Origin: Lethocerus indicus
Lineage: Eukaryota > Arthropoda > Insecta > Hemiptera > Belostomatidae
DNA: 64,000 nt
Assembly: GCA_019843655.1 (NCBI GenBank)
Contig: JACDQD010000011.1
Coordinates: 10,954,604-11,018,603, forward strand
Direction of reading: 5' to 3'
Below the pieces are notes generated by a model. The model was not told the origin of the DNA. It did no database searches and saw only the letters and a list, made by a program, of their open reading frames with translations. Position numbers and translations under genes: made by a program. Positions 27,708-40,890 of this stretch are shown here, one piece after another; position 1 is the first letter of the stretch; each line of letters opens with the position of its first letter.

Positions 27708-30098
27708 AGAAAAATCCTATCCGTTTCCAGTCAGGAATAGCGGTCCGACATTTATCATCCCTCTACCCTGGTGCTTCGTGAGCGGTCGATTCACAAATTG
27801 CAGACGCGAATTCGACGGCAATGAAATTGTAGGCAAATTAATTGCGGGTGTTTTTGAGTTCCTGTCGTACTCTAGTTGTGGAGGACCTTCAGTTCAACTC
27901 GGTCCGCCTCGGCCCGTGCTTTGCAATTGTTGTTGATTATAGAGTCGTAAGAATATTTCTTAAACTATGGACGTATAAATTGCCATTCCGTATGTTTGAG
28001 ACAGATGAGGGATAAATAGATTAATACCGCGGACGTTAGGATAGCATGGCATAGGTGCCTAAGTCCACATCCCTTACACCTACCCTGTACAGGGACGTTA
28101 AAATCATTAGCGATTGAAAATTACGTTAAAATTGGAGCGCTATAACTACTAATACTACTTAGAAAGTTATGGAAAAAGTATGGTCCTGCCACTTAAAACA
28201 TAACGTGATTTTAATATTTCATATCTACTTTGTTTCAAACTCTATTCTATAATTATCTCGTTGATATATCGTAAAATGGATTTACATCAGTTATAGGCGT
28301 CATTCGATTTCATAATCGTATCCAATCTGAATAATTCATGAATCTGGAATTAGGATTGACATACAGCTGGATAACGGCAGCGGTTAACTCGATTTTGTCT
28401 GCATAGCTATAGTATATCGATTCGAAGCCTGGATTGTTGTGTGTTTACCCCACATGCTAATTCAATATTCCGATTTCAGGAACTTGTTGTTGAGGGGGGG
28501 TTGGTGAAGATTCTATAATTTTTGAAATAACAGGATTGAAATATTGCATACCTAGGATAAATAAATAAAGTACGTGATCGTATTAACTTGAAATTTCCGC
28601 GTTTCTGAATTATACACGCATTACCTAGATCTGAGGGGAACCAAAATGCTACCGAAAGTACAGAAATCAACTGAATGGGGAATCATTTCCGCGGACTCCT
28701 CCAGGCGGATATAAATGAAAACTGAAGACATTGTAAGTATGGAATTTAAGGTGTATTTTGAGCAATGGCCAGACTAACTGCGTCCGGCAATATTCGATTG
28801 TGTAATGTCCACCGCCAAAATGTTCTCCATCTTTTTGTAATAACTGTTATTCGAATTTAACGACCCGCAACCCTTGAATTGAACCGATTTTCTGACTACT
28901 TTAACATTTTTGCCTTTGACCTTGTTATTTCAAATGAATACTTGGATTCGACTTATTGACCTTTATTCTTGAATACAGTTAGTGATTCGAACATTATGTA
29001 TTTAACAATGCAGGTCTAGAAGTAGCATTACTGAGAAATATTAAACACGTAATTTCGTTAAGGAACTACGTACGGTAGGTTATATGTACTTCTGATAAGG
29101 GTTTCCTTGCTATAACTCGTAAATGTATTATGTATTGTGACTAGGCGTAAGAGAACATTATACTAGTTGCGTGTGTTCTTAGCCTTCAAAACATTAAGCA
29201 GCGAAGTACCTCAACATAATTTTAGTTTGAATAGGTTGCGGCTAAGATGTTTTTCGAAGGCGTCACGGACGACAGCTATAATGGTTCGGCGGTCGACCAA
29301 TGGTTCGCGGTCAGCTTTCCTCATAGATATTCTAATCCGTCGGATAAATACAAAAAACACCTCCTTAGTGTCTAAGTAGACCCTGTATGCTTTGGATTGT
29401 CGTGTGCTTTGGTTTTTAGGAACTGATTATGGTTGGACAGGGGCTTATTTTACCGCAGCATTTTACGAAACAATTATTAGTATATGTCAACGAGAAAATT
29501 TATTTATACAGTACATCGAACAATTTTTTGCCCATTATATTATAGACTTGCCACCCAGGCGAGACATTGGACAAAAAACTGCATCTCTACAATTTTCACA
29601 CGCGTTATGTAGTTTAAAAACATTTCCTAGTCATTGAACATTTCCCGCATTATGCTCTATATCTGAATGCATCGTGGGCCTATCTGAAATATTTTTTTAT
29701 TGAGATATTCTGCCCGGATGTTAAGACCCTTTGGTTTCCCTCTGGCTTTGGCTTTCTCCGAGGGTTGTTTGTTTTTTATTTAGTAAGTCAACACAGGAAC
29801 AAACAGTCGTTAAATTTATAGCCAGTATTATACAGAACGGTCGGTGCTCACTTTTAGGTACCAGCGATGAATATATGTGATTATAAATCTGTTGTTCATT
29901 CAATATTTTCGCGCTTCAAGTAGTTATTTCGTATTGCGTTAAAGTATTTCCAACCTGAAACATTAATTTTGTCAGTCTTCTAGGAATTTTTCCAATTTTT
30001 ATTGGAATATTATAGCTGGGAGAAGATAGGCGGCGTATCTGGGAGCGGTCGTGTGGGTTATTGAAGGTGTAAGGCATGTAATCATAAATACGGTAGTG

Positions 30099-30120
30099 GT
30101 AGTAGTAGTAGTAGTAGTAG
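30099..30120 (+). repeat. (GTA)7 microsatellite
   Basis: Seven perfect GTA units plus one G, preceded by a degenerate GGTAGT unit. On the opposite strand it reads (TAC)n. It explains a run of threonine codons in a minus-strand open frame here, which is therefore not evidence for a gene. Confidence 0.9.
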
Positions 30121-30240
30121 CCTGGGCTTCGTGTCCGTGTGTCGCCAGCAGGTAAAAGCCGCTAAAACGTCCCTCTAATTGAGTGACTCCACACAATAAT
30201 TGAACGCTTCTCCGTCTCGCTCCCACTCTCCTCTTCCGTA

Positions 30241-30306
30241 TCGCCCTGTCCTCCTCCTCCTCCTACCTCTATCTCTCTCTCTGCCTACTCTTCCTACCTC
30301 CCTTTA
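30241..30306 (+). repeat. Pyrimidine-rich tract with (TCC)5 and a CT run
   Basis: The tract contains five TCC units (30249-30264) and a short CT run (about 30273-30282), with few purines. It lies about 120 bp after the GTA repeat. It could act as a strong polypyrimidine tract, but no acceptor and exon follow it convincingly. Confidence 0.6.
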
Positions 30307-32915
30307 TCTGTAAAAGCTTGACTAATGGACATCATAAGGCTGCGAGCCTGCAGACGGTCTCTTCGGCCGAACATTAGCACTGGCCGTCCGTTCCGAGCCT
30401 TAACTTGTCGTACAACGGAACGTTCTAACTAAATTCTTTCCCGTTATTTATTATTTTGGTAGTTTTATGTTATTCTTGCTCGTGCTACGAATTGAACTTT
30501 TAAATTAAAATTTATGCTTTTGACTGAAATAACATAGAAAAGGGAAGAATATTATATTTTACCCCTTTATATTATTGACGTATTGCTGGAAATTTTCCAA
30601 TGTTAATCTTTTTTTACAGCTTGTTTCGTCTCGACATGCCATAGTTCAAAGTGTAAATCCTTGTAGCATCATACCGGTGAAGATACCTCTCGATTGTTCT
30701 TTATTGTATGTGGTGGAGGGGGGTTCCTGACTTTTTTTTCTCTCCGTCCTCATTGAGCAATCCGGGGTACTTATACTTCGCATAAATTAAGTCGCTTCAA
30801 AAGAAGGCGGCTCATGGGCCGCGGTCTTACTGAACAATGGGCCCAGTAAAGCGTACCTTCTGACTCACTTCTGTCGGCCTCCAAGAGACATTTCGAGATA
30901 AGGTTAATGCGTTACATTCTTCGGGCTTCGCCTACACGCCGGCCCCTTTCGACAAATCGGGTACCATTTAAGCTTTTAGATAACGGCCACCGAACGGGTT
31001 ATTGGGCTTATAATACTAACTGTTTTAATAGCGTTTAAACTCAATTATCCCCTAATTCCGTTCATATCAGGCACAAATGTTATATTGGGGTTCGGTACTG
31101 TCTATACTATCACGGGCCAAATGAAACGGGCGTTATAGAGTTGTATTATAAATAATGAATCAGTACGGGCAGTTAAAACATACGGCGGATACACTTCGTG
31201 TAACTAGTCCGTTTAACTATTAAATTAATATTAGTTTTGTTTTAAGTGGGATAATTTTGAAACCGGGAGGGACGCTCCATTAATAGCAACAGCCGCTCTA
31301 ACAAGAGGGAAGATTACGGGCCGGGTACAAACCGATTTCGGTGCATTATATATGTTAAATTCCGGCCGGTGTTTTTCCCTCTCCCGGATCGTTTAATAAC
31401 GGAAAATTACTTCCCCACCAATTTACGCGCGAGAAGTTTTATATAAGCGATCTGCTCCCAAAAAATGGAAATTGAGTTAATGACGGCCGTAGACGTCTCC
31501 GCCTCCGGGATCCGAAAATACCGTGAGGGAAGTATTCGATTCGTTTGTTAAAATACGGGATACCGACCGTTCAAATGATTATAGCGTGTATGGTATAAGA
31601 AATAATCTTCTCCTTTTAATTAATTAGTAGAACGTTCTTCTCACAACCCGGAAACGGACTTCTGGTTGACGTTGCGTACAATTAACCCGAGGGGTCGGCC
31701 TAGGCTTATTATATCTCCGAAGCCCCCAAGCGGGAAGTAGGTCTAGATTCGAAACGAAGTCCGCTCCGAACAAAGGCTCGGATGGATTTTTTCCACGCGG
31801 TCCCATTTAGAAGACTAGTTTAACGTTCGTTAAACCCGAGGAGATTTCAAAGAAGGGTGGACTTTACATAAAGAAGGGCGTACCTCGTGGGAGTCTGACA
31901 AAAGGAGAAAGATTTTTAAGTGATTGTACGTCTGTGAGAGGATCATTAGAGGCTACCGGGGGCCGCCGCTCCCGGCACCTATTGAGACACCTGAATAGAC
32001 GCCATTCAGAGGAAGGTGTGCCCAGTCATATTCTATTCACGGCTCCGGTGACAAACCTAACACCGCTATTTAATCGACCACAATGCACTTCCCCCTTCTG
32101 GTAAGATTGGGCCACAATCGAGTGAGCCGGGAAGGTTGCTCGGCGGGGTCTCTTTCTTATGATTTTTTTAAATGGAAATTAAATCCAAACCTTAATAACC
32201 GCGAAACGTCTTGCCCTGTAATTGGGGCGGAGGTATGAAGGTAGGAGGATAATCGGGTAACGTTACTCCGTCAGTCTTCCATTACTCCAAGGGAGGACGG
32301 GCCGAAGCCGCTCGCTTTATATCCAGGTCGAAATGCTCATTATTGCGCTAACTGTACAAGTCGCTGCATTGTGTATAAATATTTAATAGACGTTTCGCTT
32401 GTTTTATTGTCGAAAATCATATTACAAATATAGTACCAGGTTTCGTTTATATCCATCCGGCGTGTAGCTCCTGACTTTTCATCGAAACATTTGGTTGCTT
32501 ATTATCATTCTGAATTAATTTTGATCGCCAGAGAGATCCCCTACATTATTCGCCCGCAAATTGAAGGACCCGGAATGCGGTGAGCTCTAGTGGAACGCCA
32601 AAGACGGGGTACGATCTCTGGTATTAAATAAGGCCGATCGAGCGAAGGTTAAACGAGGAGGAGAGAGTGTATCGGAGAGAGGGCGATATCCTTACGGAAC
32701 CCGAGTAAGTGAAGAGGATGGAGTTGTGGAACTTGGAGGAGGGGGCCGTGAGCCGGGGGCGATGAGAAGTCGGCACCGCTTTGTTTAATCTTGTATCGTT
32801 ATACCGGTTTGAAAAGGAGGATGGGGCCGACGGGGGCCCTCGGTTGACTGGATCCACCGACGGCCCCCAAACGTTTTGTTATTAAAATCACATCATAGAG
32901 GCCGCTCTCTCCCTC

Positions 32916-32918
<3 letters not shown>
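30307..32918. other. Non-coding stretch, no gene seen
   Basis: GC content rises from about 31300 to 32850 with mixed composition. Open frames do not exceed about 80 codons. An inverted repeat is present at 31818-31835. No other structure was recognised. Confidence 0.55.
31818..31835. repeat. Inverted repeat GTTTAACG/CGTTAAAC (8+2+8)
   Basis: GTTTAACG and its exact reverse complement are separated by TT. This is an 18-nt near-palindrome of the size bound by dimeric factors. No known consensus is claimed. Confidence 0.5.

Positions 32919-32979
<61 letters not shown>
32919..32979 (+). repeat. (CT)30 microsatellite
   Basis: Sixty-one nucleotides of uninterrupted CT on the plus strand, which is GA on the minus strand. 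Flanking pyrimidine-rich sequence extends it on both sides. Long GA/CT arrays bind GAGA-type factors in insects and can form triplex DNA. A second array of exactly the same length and strand lies at 52357-52417. Confidence 0.97.
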
Positions 32980-32982
<3 letters not shown>

Positions 32983-33929
32983 CACTCTCTTCGGACAAAC
33001 TAGCACTCGAAATTACTCGGCCTCTTAACACTCGAGAGCGGCCCACGAATTATTCCTCGAGCCCTCTTCATATCGCCTCATTTGTAAGAGGGGCCACGAG
33101 TCGGTCAAATACGCCATTACTCGAGTGCGTTTCGAAATAGGCGGTGCGGCCAAAGCATACAATCAGGGGTGTAATTCTTGTTTGCCAGTATTTCGATAAA
33201 TAAATAAAATAAACCGCCCTCATGTACCGAGCATTAATAGATGTACCCAATGAAATGTTATAGCTCGATGAATGAATGATTTTTCTCAGGAAATTAATCT
33301 AGATTGGCTCGAAGTTAAATCCGGAACATTTAGCTCTACTTAAATTCACAAAACTCGAGCAATCTTTGGCGATTTTATTACTGATAATCAATAGGAAATG
33401 AATTCGATACCTAGGATATAATTAATATAAAATAACCACGAAAATAAAATTACATTTAATGGATTCAAGTGGGCTAAAATAAAGCAATTTCGAAGTAATA
33501 GAACTTGAATAACTTAAATACTTCGATGAAACTGGTTTTAAGCAATGTAGTTATACAATTGAAACGGACGTAATCGCGATGAAATTATAGAGAAATATAG
33601 TTAATACATAATTTATGGCTATGGAATAATTATTGTATATCGTTTGAAATGAAAATTGGACGAACGTAATCGTTTATGTACAATTTTCCGTTACGCTGTG
33701 TTTTGAGATCGTACGCTATAAATTTGATTCCTGGCAGTATATTCTGATTTTCTTACTATGGCCGAGTTTTAAACTGTCCGCAGGCTTCTGACTGTTTGTC
33801 ACGAGCCGGTCCCTCGGTAGGTGGGGCTCGTTATAGAACGGTCCGGTCCTCTGGTATTTTAATTTCTTGTTGATTGAGGAGCAGCCTCGAGGAGAGAGGG
33901 CTCGGTGTAATATTCTCCGATACGATTAT

Positions 33930-33956
33930 CCCCCCTCATTCCCCTCCCCCTCCCCC
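33930..33956 (-). other. Canonical G-quadruplex motif, minus strand
   Basis: C runs at 33930-33935, 33941-33944, 33946-33950 and 33952-33956 give four G runs on the minus strand with loops of 1, 1 and 5 nt. Short loops predict a stable quadruplex, or an i-motif on the C strand. Confidence 0.65.
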
Positions 33957-36902
33957 TCCGAACGTCGAAATAACTCGACGCGTGATTAAACCGGACCGTG
34001 ATAACGAGTCCCTGCCACCGCAAAATGACCTATATTATTTGGACCCGTTTCCCCTCCCCCTTATACACCTGTCGATTAGAGGAATTGACTAGGCCAATTG
34101 CTTCTAACCTTATTAAGCAGTTTTAATATCTTGTATCTGAGATCATTACCTCCTGCAAACAGTCCGACTGTGACCGACTATCTCCCAAGAAGATTATCTT
34201 ACCCTTTATTTTATTCGAATCTTGCAATTTCCTAACGTTTAATGCCTTGACTTCAAGTGAACATAGGGGAGATATAATGGACAGTTAGACCAGCGTATTA
34301 CCATACCATTCTAAACTATTCGAAATGCTACACCATAAGCGTCCCGTAACTTGTCATGCGACGACGCGACTCGGATTTTCGACGTTTCATTTGCTGATTT
34401 TCTTCAAGACCCAAGTCGGTCTTGATCAACAAAATTGGCGTTCCCTACAACCATTATGAATGAAATAAAATAAAGGTTTAAGAATTAAAATTCAAAGATT
34501 TTGAATCGAATTGCAATTTGTTAATTATTTCACGTTTTTAACCTGACGTGTTATTTATAGTTTAGAATAAGATTTACGTTGCCTCATCCTCTCGGTTTAT
34601 CCTCCATACGTGTTATTTCCAAGCCGGGGTTCCCTTTTTGTTTCGGGAGGCAATAAAAGAAACCCGCGTTTCGATCAATTATTAAAGACTGAAATGATAG
34701 TGTTTTTTTCCCCTACTCAACCCTCCCCCCTTACACTGTCGTGCCGGAATAAGTACCTGACAACCGTTCTTCTGATCGATTTTAACGTCGTCGGGGAATA
34801 AAAATTATCTGGCCCCGGCCATCCCATCTCGAGTAAATCATTTACAATTAGCCCTGGGACGCTTGGCCCCCACGTAAGTTTTTTTACGCCCAGGCCGGTT
34901 TTGGAGTTTTATTTCACTGCACCCCGAGCCCTTAAAGTGTAATTTTACACCTTTTTTTGTCGAATAAATAGCTATTATTTTATTTCCTCGTTCGAACCAT
35001 TACAATTTTAATAACGGTTTTTTTAAACTAAACATTAATCGTATTTTTCCGGTTTTGTTGGGTTAACGGTACGTACTGTTGTGCCTTAGCCCAATATCAC
35101 ATCCCGCTTTGTCGACTTATGTTGCACCGTGTAATATTAATGTCTCCCGCATATTATACGATTTTCTTTGTTTAAAACAATTGCTGTCACTAAAAGGAAT
35201 ATGTACCAGTGTCTAATATCGAAATCAGATTCATTTAATACATGACTGAAAAAATTGTATGATACTGTTTTTATTGACGCGGAAGATTTCTTTTGTAGTG
35301 TGATTACAACCCTGATAAAACGAACCGAAAAACTGATTTATCTATAATTTATAGTTTATGGCGGATTTTACATCGTACAGAAACTTCTATTGAAGTCAAT
35401 TATCTGCGAATTCAATTAGCCTTGTACGGGAAAAGTATACCTTCAGTCCCGGTCTGAGAAATGTTAAAAGACTAACGATTGTGCAAGTGAAGCGGAGACA
35501 GTTACTCCCCGGATAGATCAAGGTGTTGAAACGCACTCGAAGCTTTACCCTTTTGTGTCCTGGCAAGATTGTGTGATTCTTAACCTCACCTAGCTCACGA
35601 TAGCGAGAAATAATGAATTCTTCAATCTTCCAATTCCTTCCTCTTCTTCTTACTTCAGCTAAGGGGATCTCTTAGTTAACTTCTGTGTTTACTGTTTGGC
35701 GTTTTATGGTATGTGGGTTTTATTTAATAAATCTTTAAGACCAAGGGACTAGATTATTTCTAGTGTGATATTAATATTACATAAAAACAAATTTAAGTTT
35801 TCAGGAAGAAACTCTTGTTTCAGAATGGACTATAAGCGGATTAACTCGAGATTTATTCCGGAGTAGAATTATAAACTGTCTGAATATATGGACTTACAGG
35901 ATGTTTCAATTTGAATGATGGTTTAATAAAGCTCACGGTATTACCAGCCGCGGTGGGTGGGAGGGAGGATTGTGGCTAGATGAAAATTTAAGATGAATTC
36001 AACAATGAATAATAAACCGCGGCCAATGAGAAAATGGGGATAGCGAGAAAGAGCTCGGAGAGATAATAATTTATACAGAACGATAGGAAGAATAAGTAGG
36101 AAATGAAATAAGAGAAAAATGTGTGCGGAAGATGTAAAACAAAATAAGAGGATTACACTGATAAGTACAGAGACTGATAAATCTCCGGAAGGAGGAAAGA
36201 ATCTGATTATTAAACTGCGTGTAATAAGGAGAATAAGTCCGGATATTGAACTTCTGTTTAACTGATTATTCATTGAATCCAAGATACCTAGTTTTTCTTT
36301 TCATCCAAGAAACTCGAGTTATTTTCTTTCTGTGATCATACAGGGTAATACAATTACATGAAGTCTCCCAAGCAAATATATTTTTATAATTAATAATTAG
36401 CGCGTTCGTAGTACTACTTTTCTTTAGGTTTAAAGTCATGAAAAGATAGAAAGTCATTATTTATTTATGGCTGTAGTATGGTGATATAACGGAGATAGAC
36501 TGGTAATTAATATAATGGAGATTCTGTTGAAAATCGTTTGCCAATACCTAGAAGTTATTAAAAATATTAAAGGAAATTAACAGTTGTTCAAGCGTACATA
36601 ATTCGAAAATGTGTATTCAGTGGACTCAGGTATATATTTATTGTTATCGATGACAACTAGCACTTAATTCCAGCTCATTATTGTTCTGACAATGTTTTTA
36701 TATAGTTACTTGGGTCAGATTCTGATTGGTGGTCTTACAGAAAGGTATGGCGGCTCCGTTTTAAATTAATTTTGCCTCTTGCCGATGGTCACGAATGAAT
36801 TACCTTCGAGTTGTGAGCCCGGTCGGCGGAGCTAGTCCGGTTAAACTGAGCCTATTGCCCAGTTTTAATTCGTGGGCAGGGGGCCCTTAAATGCCCGCGA
36901 GA

Positions 36903-36912
36903 GGGGGGGGGG
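36903..36912 (+). repeat. Mononucleotide G10 run
   Basis: Ten consecutive G residues in a GC-rich patch, followed by a further GGGG after 7 nt. Only three usable G3 runs are present, so the canonical quadruplex rule is not met. Confidence 0.85.
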
Positions 36913-37525
36913 CAGGCGCGGGGTCGGCTCCTAACGAGCGGTCCGGGAATATTCCCAACCCATATCGTTATCATACGAATGCACTTCTTGTTTTCTTTAT
37001 TGGCCGGGGCACCGAAAAATAAATTACTACCCCCTTCTCCCCCCATCAGAATTTATGGGAAACGGGTCTCCGACGTCCGAAACGCTTTCGTTGGCGACCG
37101 GAGAGGTTTTTTGATTTTTCGAAACGCCTTATCTCGGACGGGAGCACCGGCCCGGGCGTTTTTATTGGCCGATACTATTAATAGAAAAGTCGGACTTGGT
37201 TGATAAATTGGATGATGTATTGTACTGGACGTGTAGATATTTGTATTCAAATTTGGGCGTCTCTCCTGCATAATTCGACGGCGTTCGTTGGCCTTATTCG
37301 TAACACCTTGGCAGCTGCTGCTTCTCCGACATTGAAACTTATTTAACGTTTAAATTGCTTTTACTAGTATCTTCTTCAACTTTTGATGGAGAATATTTTC
37401 GAACGTTTTATTTGGACAGGTTTCCCTCTTTGAAAATATATAGAAAATAGGAGACCAACAACGGGACCGAGTGTACATACTATCACGATTTATCGTACTC
37501 TATATGGGCGTATAAAATACATGAT

Positions 37526-37609
37526 AAGAAAACAAAACGTGTCCTGCAAGGGTGTACTTTTGCAAGGAAGAAAACAAAACGTGTCCTGGAAGGGTGTACT
37601 TTTGCAAGG
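37526..37609 (+). repeat. Tandem duplication of a 42-bp unit
   Basis: Two adjacent 42-bp copies (37526-37567 and 37568-37609) differ at one base, C versus G within CCTGCAAG/CCTGGAAG. Each unit begins AAGAAAACAAAACG and ends TTTTGCAAGG. The unit contains internal copies of GCAAGG that may have seeded the duplication. Because 42 is divisible by three, a minus-strand open frame across it carries a repeated 14-residue peptide (LAKVHPSRTRFVFF, then LAKVHPCRTRFVFL). That frame is only 68 codons and has no other support as a gene. Confidence 0.95.
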
Positions 37610-40600
37610 AAATGAATCTCCGACATAAACCCTAAAATAAAATATAGTCGATACAGATGACAAGAGACTTCCCCATAAATATCGTACACTAATAACGTTG
37701 TCTCGATTCTACAGCAATGATCACTTTCAGTTGAACGATTAACGGTAATACAGATTATTAGGTTTGCAATAATTCACGGGCTCAACGACTCCCGGACAAG
37801 ATCGAAATTCCGCGGTGAATATAAATTTTCCGACGAATGTCCGACATTCAGAGCGAACAAGAAATGTGACCGGGTTGCGTGGGGGGTTCACTTACCGCCG
37901 ACGGTTATCGGGCAAATAAAAGACACCGACAATTGCCGTTTTTGCGCCCGGAACCAAAAAAAAATAAAAACGATTGAATTATACGCTTTACTCAGAACGC
38001 GGTAGTGTGTTATTACAAGGGCCGATAATAGTATCATTATCTTGAGTCGCCATATTTCATACCCGGGGGAGCGATAAGTAATTCAGCGGGAGGCGACTCC
38101 GGGGAAAAAAAGCCGCGATCGGACTGCAGGATTTAACAGTTTTTCAAGTTGTGTTTGTCTGCGAATGCAGTTCTACACCGGTTCGATTACCATCTCGAAA
38201 TAAATCGATCTCGCCGTATTTCAGGGCTAGAATGGAGAGGGTTGAGTTGCACTTATAAAAACGTCCGCCGAGAATGAGCCACGTCCGGATCATGCCGGGG
38301 TGATATACTTTTGTTCTTGTTACTGTTATTTATGCACTTAGATACGGGCGATGATAAATAATGTGTTATTGCCGGCCAAGTATGATATGAGTATATTTAT
38401 GAGGGTAATCCCGTTCCATCTGTTTGCAATAGTCAGAGTTCCTTTTATTACTTTTGACAACTAAGGGCGGTATTGTGATCTAGATTTCCAATCGCTCTCT
38501 TCCTATCGGGACTGCGGGCATTTGCTACGAGCATTGTGATTGATACACCACCATTGTTCTGCTCGTTAACATTAGTTTATTAACTCTGCATATGTGGAGC
38601 AATGAAAGATTAGTTTTCGTTATTTCAAACGTGGGTCGTTTCCTTACGGTTTTCTTTTAAACTCAAAGTAGATTTAGTTTGTTGGTGGTGTTCCTGGATT
38701 AATAAACTGTCTATAACATCGTCATATAAGGGTTGTAACAGCCTAAATGTAGCATTGGCCTGTCACATTTTCTTCTTGGCTTCCCCTGCAAGATTCTTTC
38801 TGCGATGAGTATTTTTCTCAATCTTCCGTTTCTTATTGCCCACTCTCCTTCTATTCGTATCCATTGACATCACGGCTGTAGTTGCTTGCACCCTACGAAC
38901 AGAACACACCAACACATAACACTAGAGAAGACCCCTCACAAGTACCAAGGGCCCCTGAAAAGGGTCCCTTTCCCAGGAGGTGACTGCCCCACTTAGAAAT
39001 AATCCATATAAATGTTTGGTAGTGTAACTCATGGGGAAGATTGGGTTTGCTGTGCGGCCATAGGCGAAATCCTCGGTCACGCCAAACAAAATAGAATAAA
39101 AAAGTATTAAGCACGCACTTCATGCCTAGATATTGCCCTAGTTTCACCGGCTTACACTAAGGCTGCATCAACTTGTAGTTACAAACAAATTAATAGTCTG
39201 CTTTTCGTAAGGTACATCGCAGCGTTCGATATATGTTGGAAACATTCCGAATTCCGCCAAATTGTCGAATGTCGACAGTTTTTCGGCTTATTGAGTACCG
39301 TCAATAAATTAGGTAGAAGAATTTTCTGGTACATTTGAGCACCTAGAAGCCCAAGCGTGTACCATTATGATTCATCACCGCTTTTCTACCCCCGAATATA
39401 TATGTAAGATTCAGGGTTCATTATACGGATTGGAGACGGACTTTATAACGGCATTGTACAGAAAAGGGGAACGGGAAGGTCTCACAGGTAAAAGTTTTCC
39501 CGTGAGTGGTTTTCAATGATGCTTGTCCTTTCCATCCAACTATGAAATAACCGACCCCTGCGCCCTTCTTCGGTCGCCTGTCCCTTCTTCTCTCAGCGCC
39601 TTACGCCCCTCGGGTCGCAAGCTGCGTATCGCCGTCCAACCTTGACGTGGAAATCGTGCCCTATCCCGTCCCTTTGGAATTCGGCTCGTGTACCGTGCTA
39701 TGAACTCGGTCGATATTTTAAATTGTCCCCCTACGATACGATTTTTCTCACCCGGTTTTTAGGCCGAATCCTGCCACCTGAATTTCCATTCGAGTTTAAC
39801 CGCCTTTCAAGCGTTACTGTTCGGTTTATTCGTGTTCGACGGAGATGCTTGCCTTGTCACTTTCAAACTGCAGCAATCGGCTCTTATTCTCAATCCTATT
39901 TTGGTTATTTCTGTCTACGGGGAAGCAATACGAAGAGTACGGATAAAAATAACGAACGATAATTAAAACTCGACATTTAAAATGTAATTAACGTTTAAAT
40001 TTTTATTCATAACTATAAATGCAAATAATTAGAAATTATAGTATGTTTTATTAGTATATAAAGTATAAGATCAGTTGTACACTATAGAGAAATTCAAATT
40101 TGCATTTGGAAGGAAAATTGTTGATTCGACGCATTATTTCAACATTAACGCCGCATTATTTCAACCAACTAGCTGCTTTGTAGTTTACAATACACACATA
40201 ACTCCAGTACATTCAACAGAATCCATTTCGGTAGTTCGTTTCATAGCAACTGCTTCTGATGAAAAAGTGCATACATAAGGGCGCCGCTTTGCATGCAAGT
40301 GGTCAGATCCCCCCATTCGTAATCAGTGTAAGTTCGGGATAAAGTGCAATTGAAATGCACAGCGCGGTGCATAGCGGCGACCCAGATTGGAATGCTGGTG
40401 CTAGACCAAATAGGAAATACGAGAGTAGCTCACGTAAGTTTAATACATATATTAGAATTCATATTATGTTAGTTGAGGTTGTTTAACGCGGTTCTTTTTT
40501 GTTAATCGGTTAATATTACTCAACCATTATAGTATACATTTATAACAATATTGAAATAAATATTAGTTTAAACAATTTTTTAATGGTGCATGAGAACAGC

Positions 40601-40858
40601 ATAGGTCATCCACTTATACACTTCGGTGTGCTAGTTTCAATGTGATGTATTTCAAGGAAGTTAGGTCAGGGAATTCATTAAAAAACACTATTCTGATTTT
40701 ATATTAGAATATAATTGTAAAAAGTACGCAACCTAATAATCTACACTTATCAGATAAGTAATTTAACTTATATTTAACTCCAGAGGAAAATATTTGATAT
40801 ATTCTCTCCCTAAATAACGACTAAACGAAGTGTTCTTATTTGAGCGGCAAGTTAACTT

Positions 40859-40890
40859 ACTTACCTGAATAAATCATTTTTATCTAGCCT
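40859..40890 (-). other. Weak recursive-splice-like motif, minus strand
   Basis: On the minus strand TTTATTCAG is followed directly by GTAAGTAAG, a perfect donor consensus, with the junction between 40865 and 40864. The pyrimidine tract is short and no CTAAT motif is correctly placed. No GTGAGT-type donor follows within 60 nt. It is weaker than the two plus-strand sites and on the opposite strand. Confidence 0.2.

Larger units (their letters stand above)
19902..30098. other. Non-coding stretch, no gene seen
   Basis: AT-rich DNA with GC-rich patches near 21560-22080, 23000-23260, 24780-25210, 25860-26120, 26690-27060 and 27370-27800. Overlapping open frames in two or three registers of the same strand (for example minus strand 21568-21953) are GC-patch artefacts. 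Small items are a direct repeat of TTCATGTTAG (22408-22427), a homeodomain-like inverted repeat at 25829, G11 runs at 27406 and 27697, and a small hairpin at 27613. A weak TTTTAG|GTAAAT junction lies at 20715/20716. No RNA gene or transposon is supported. Confidence 0.55.
32980..37525. other. Non-coding stretch, no gene seen
   Basis: AT-rich core (33250-33770 and 34080-36760) with GC-rich ends at 33780-34080 and 36780-37200. The only structured items are a C-rich quadruplex motif (33930-33956), a 13-nt inverted repeat at 35342-35354 and a G10 run at 36903-36912. Open frames are all short and unrecognisable. Confidence 0.55.
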
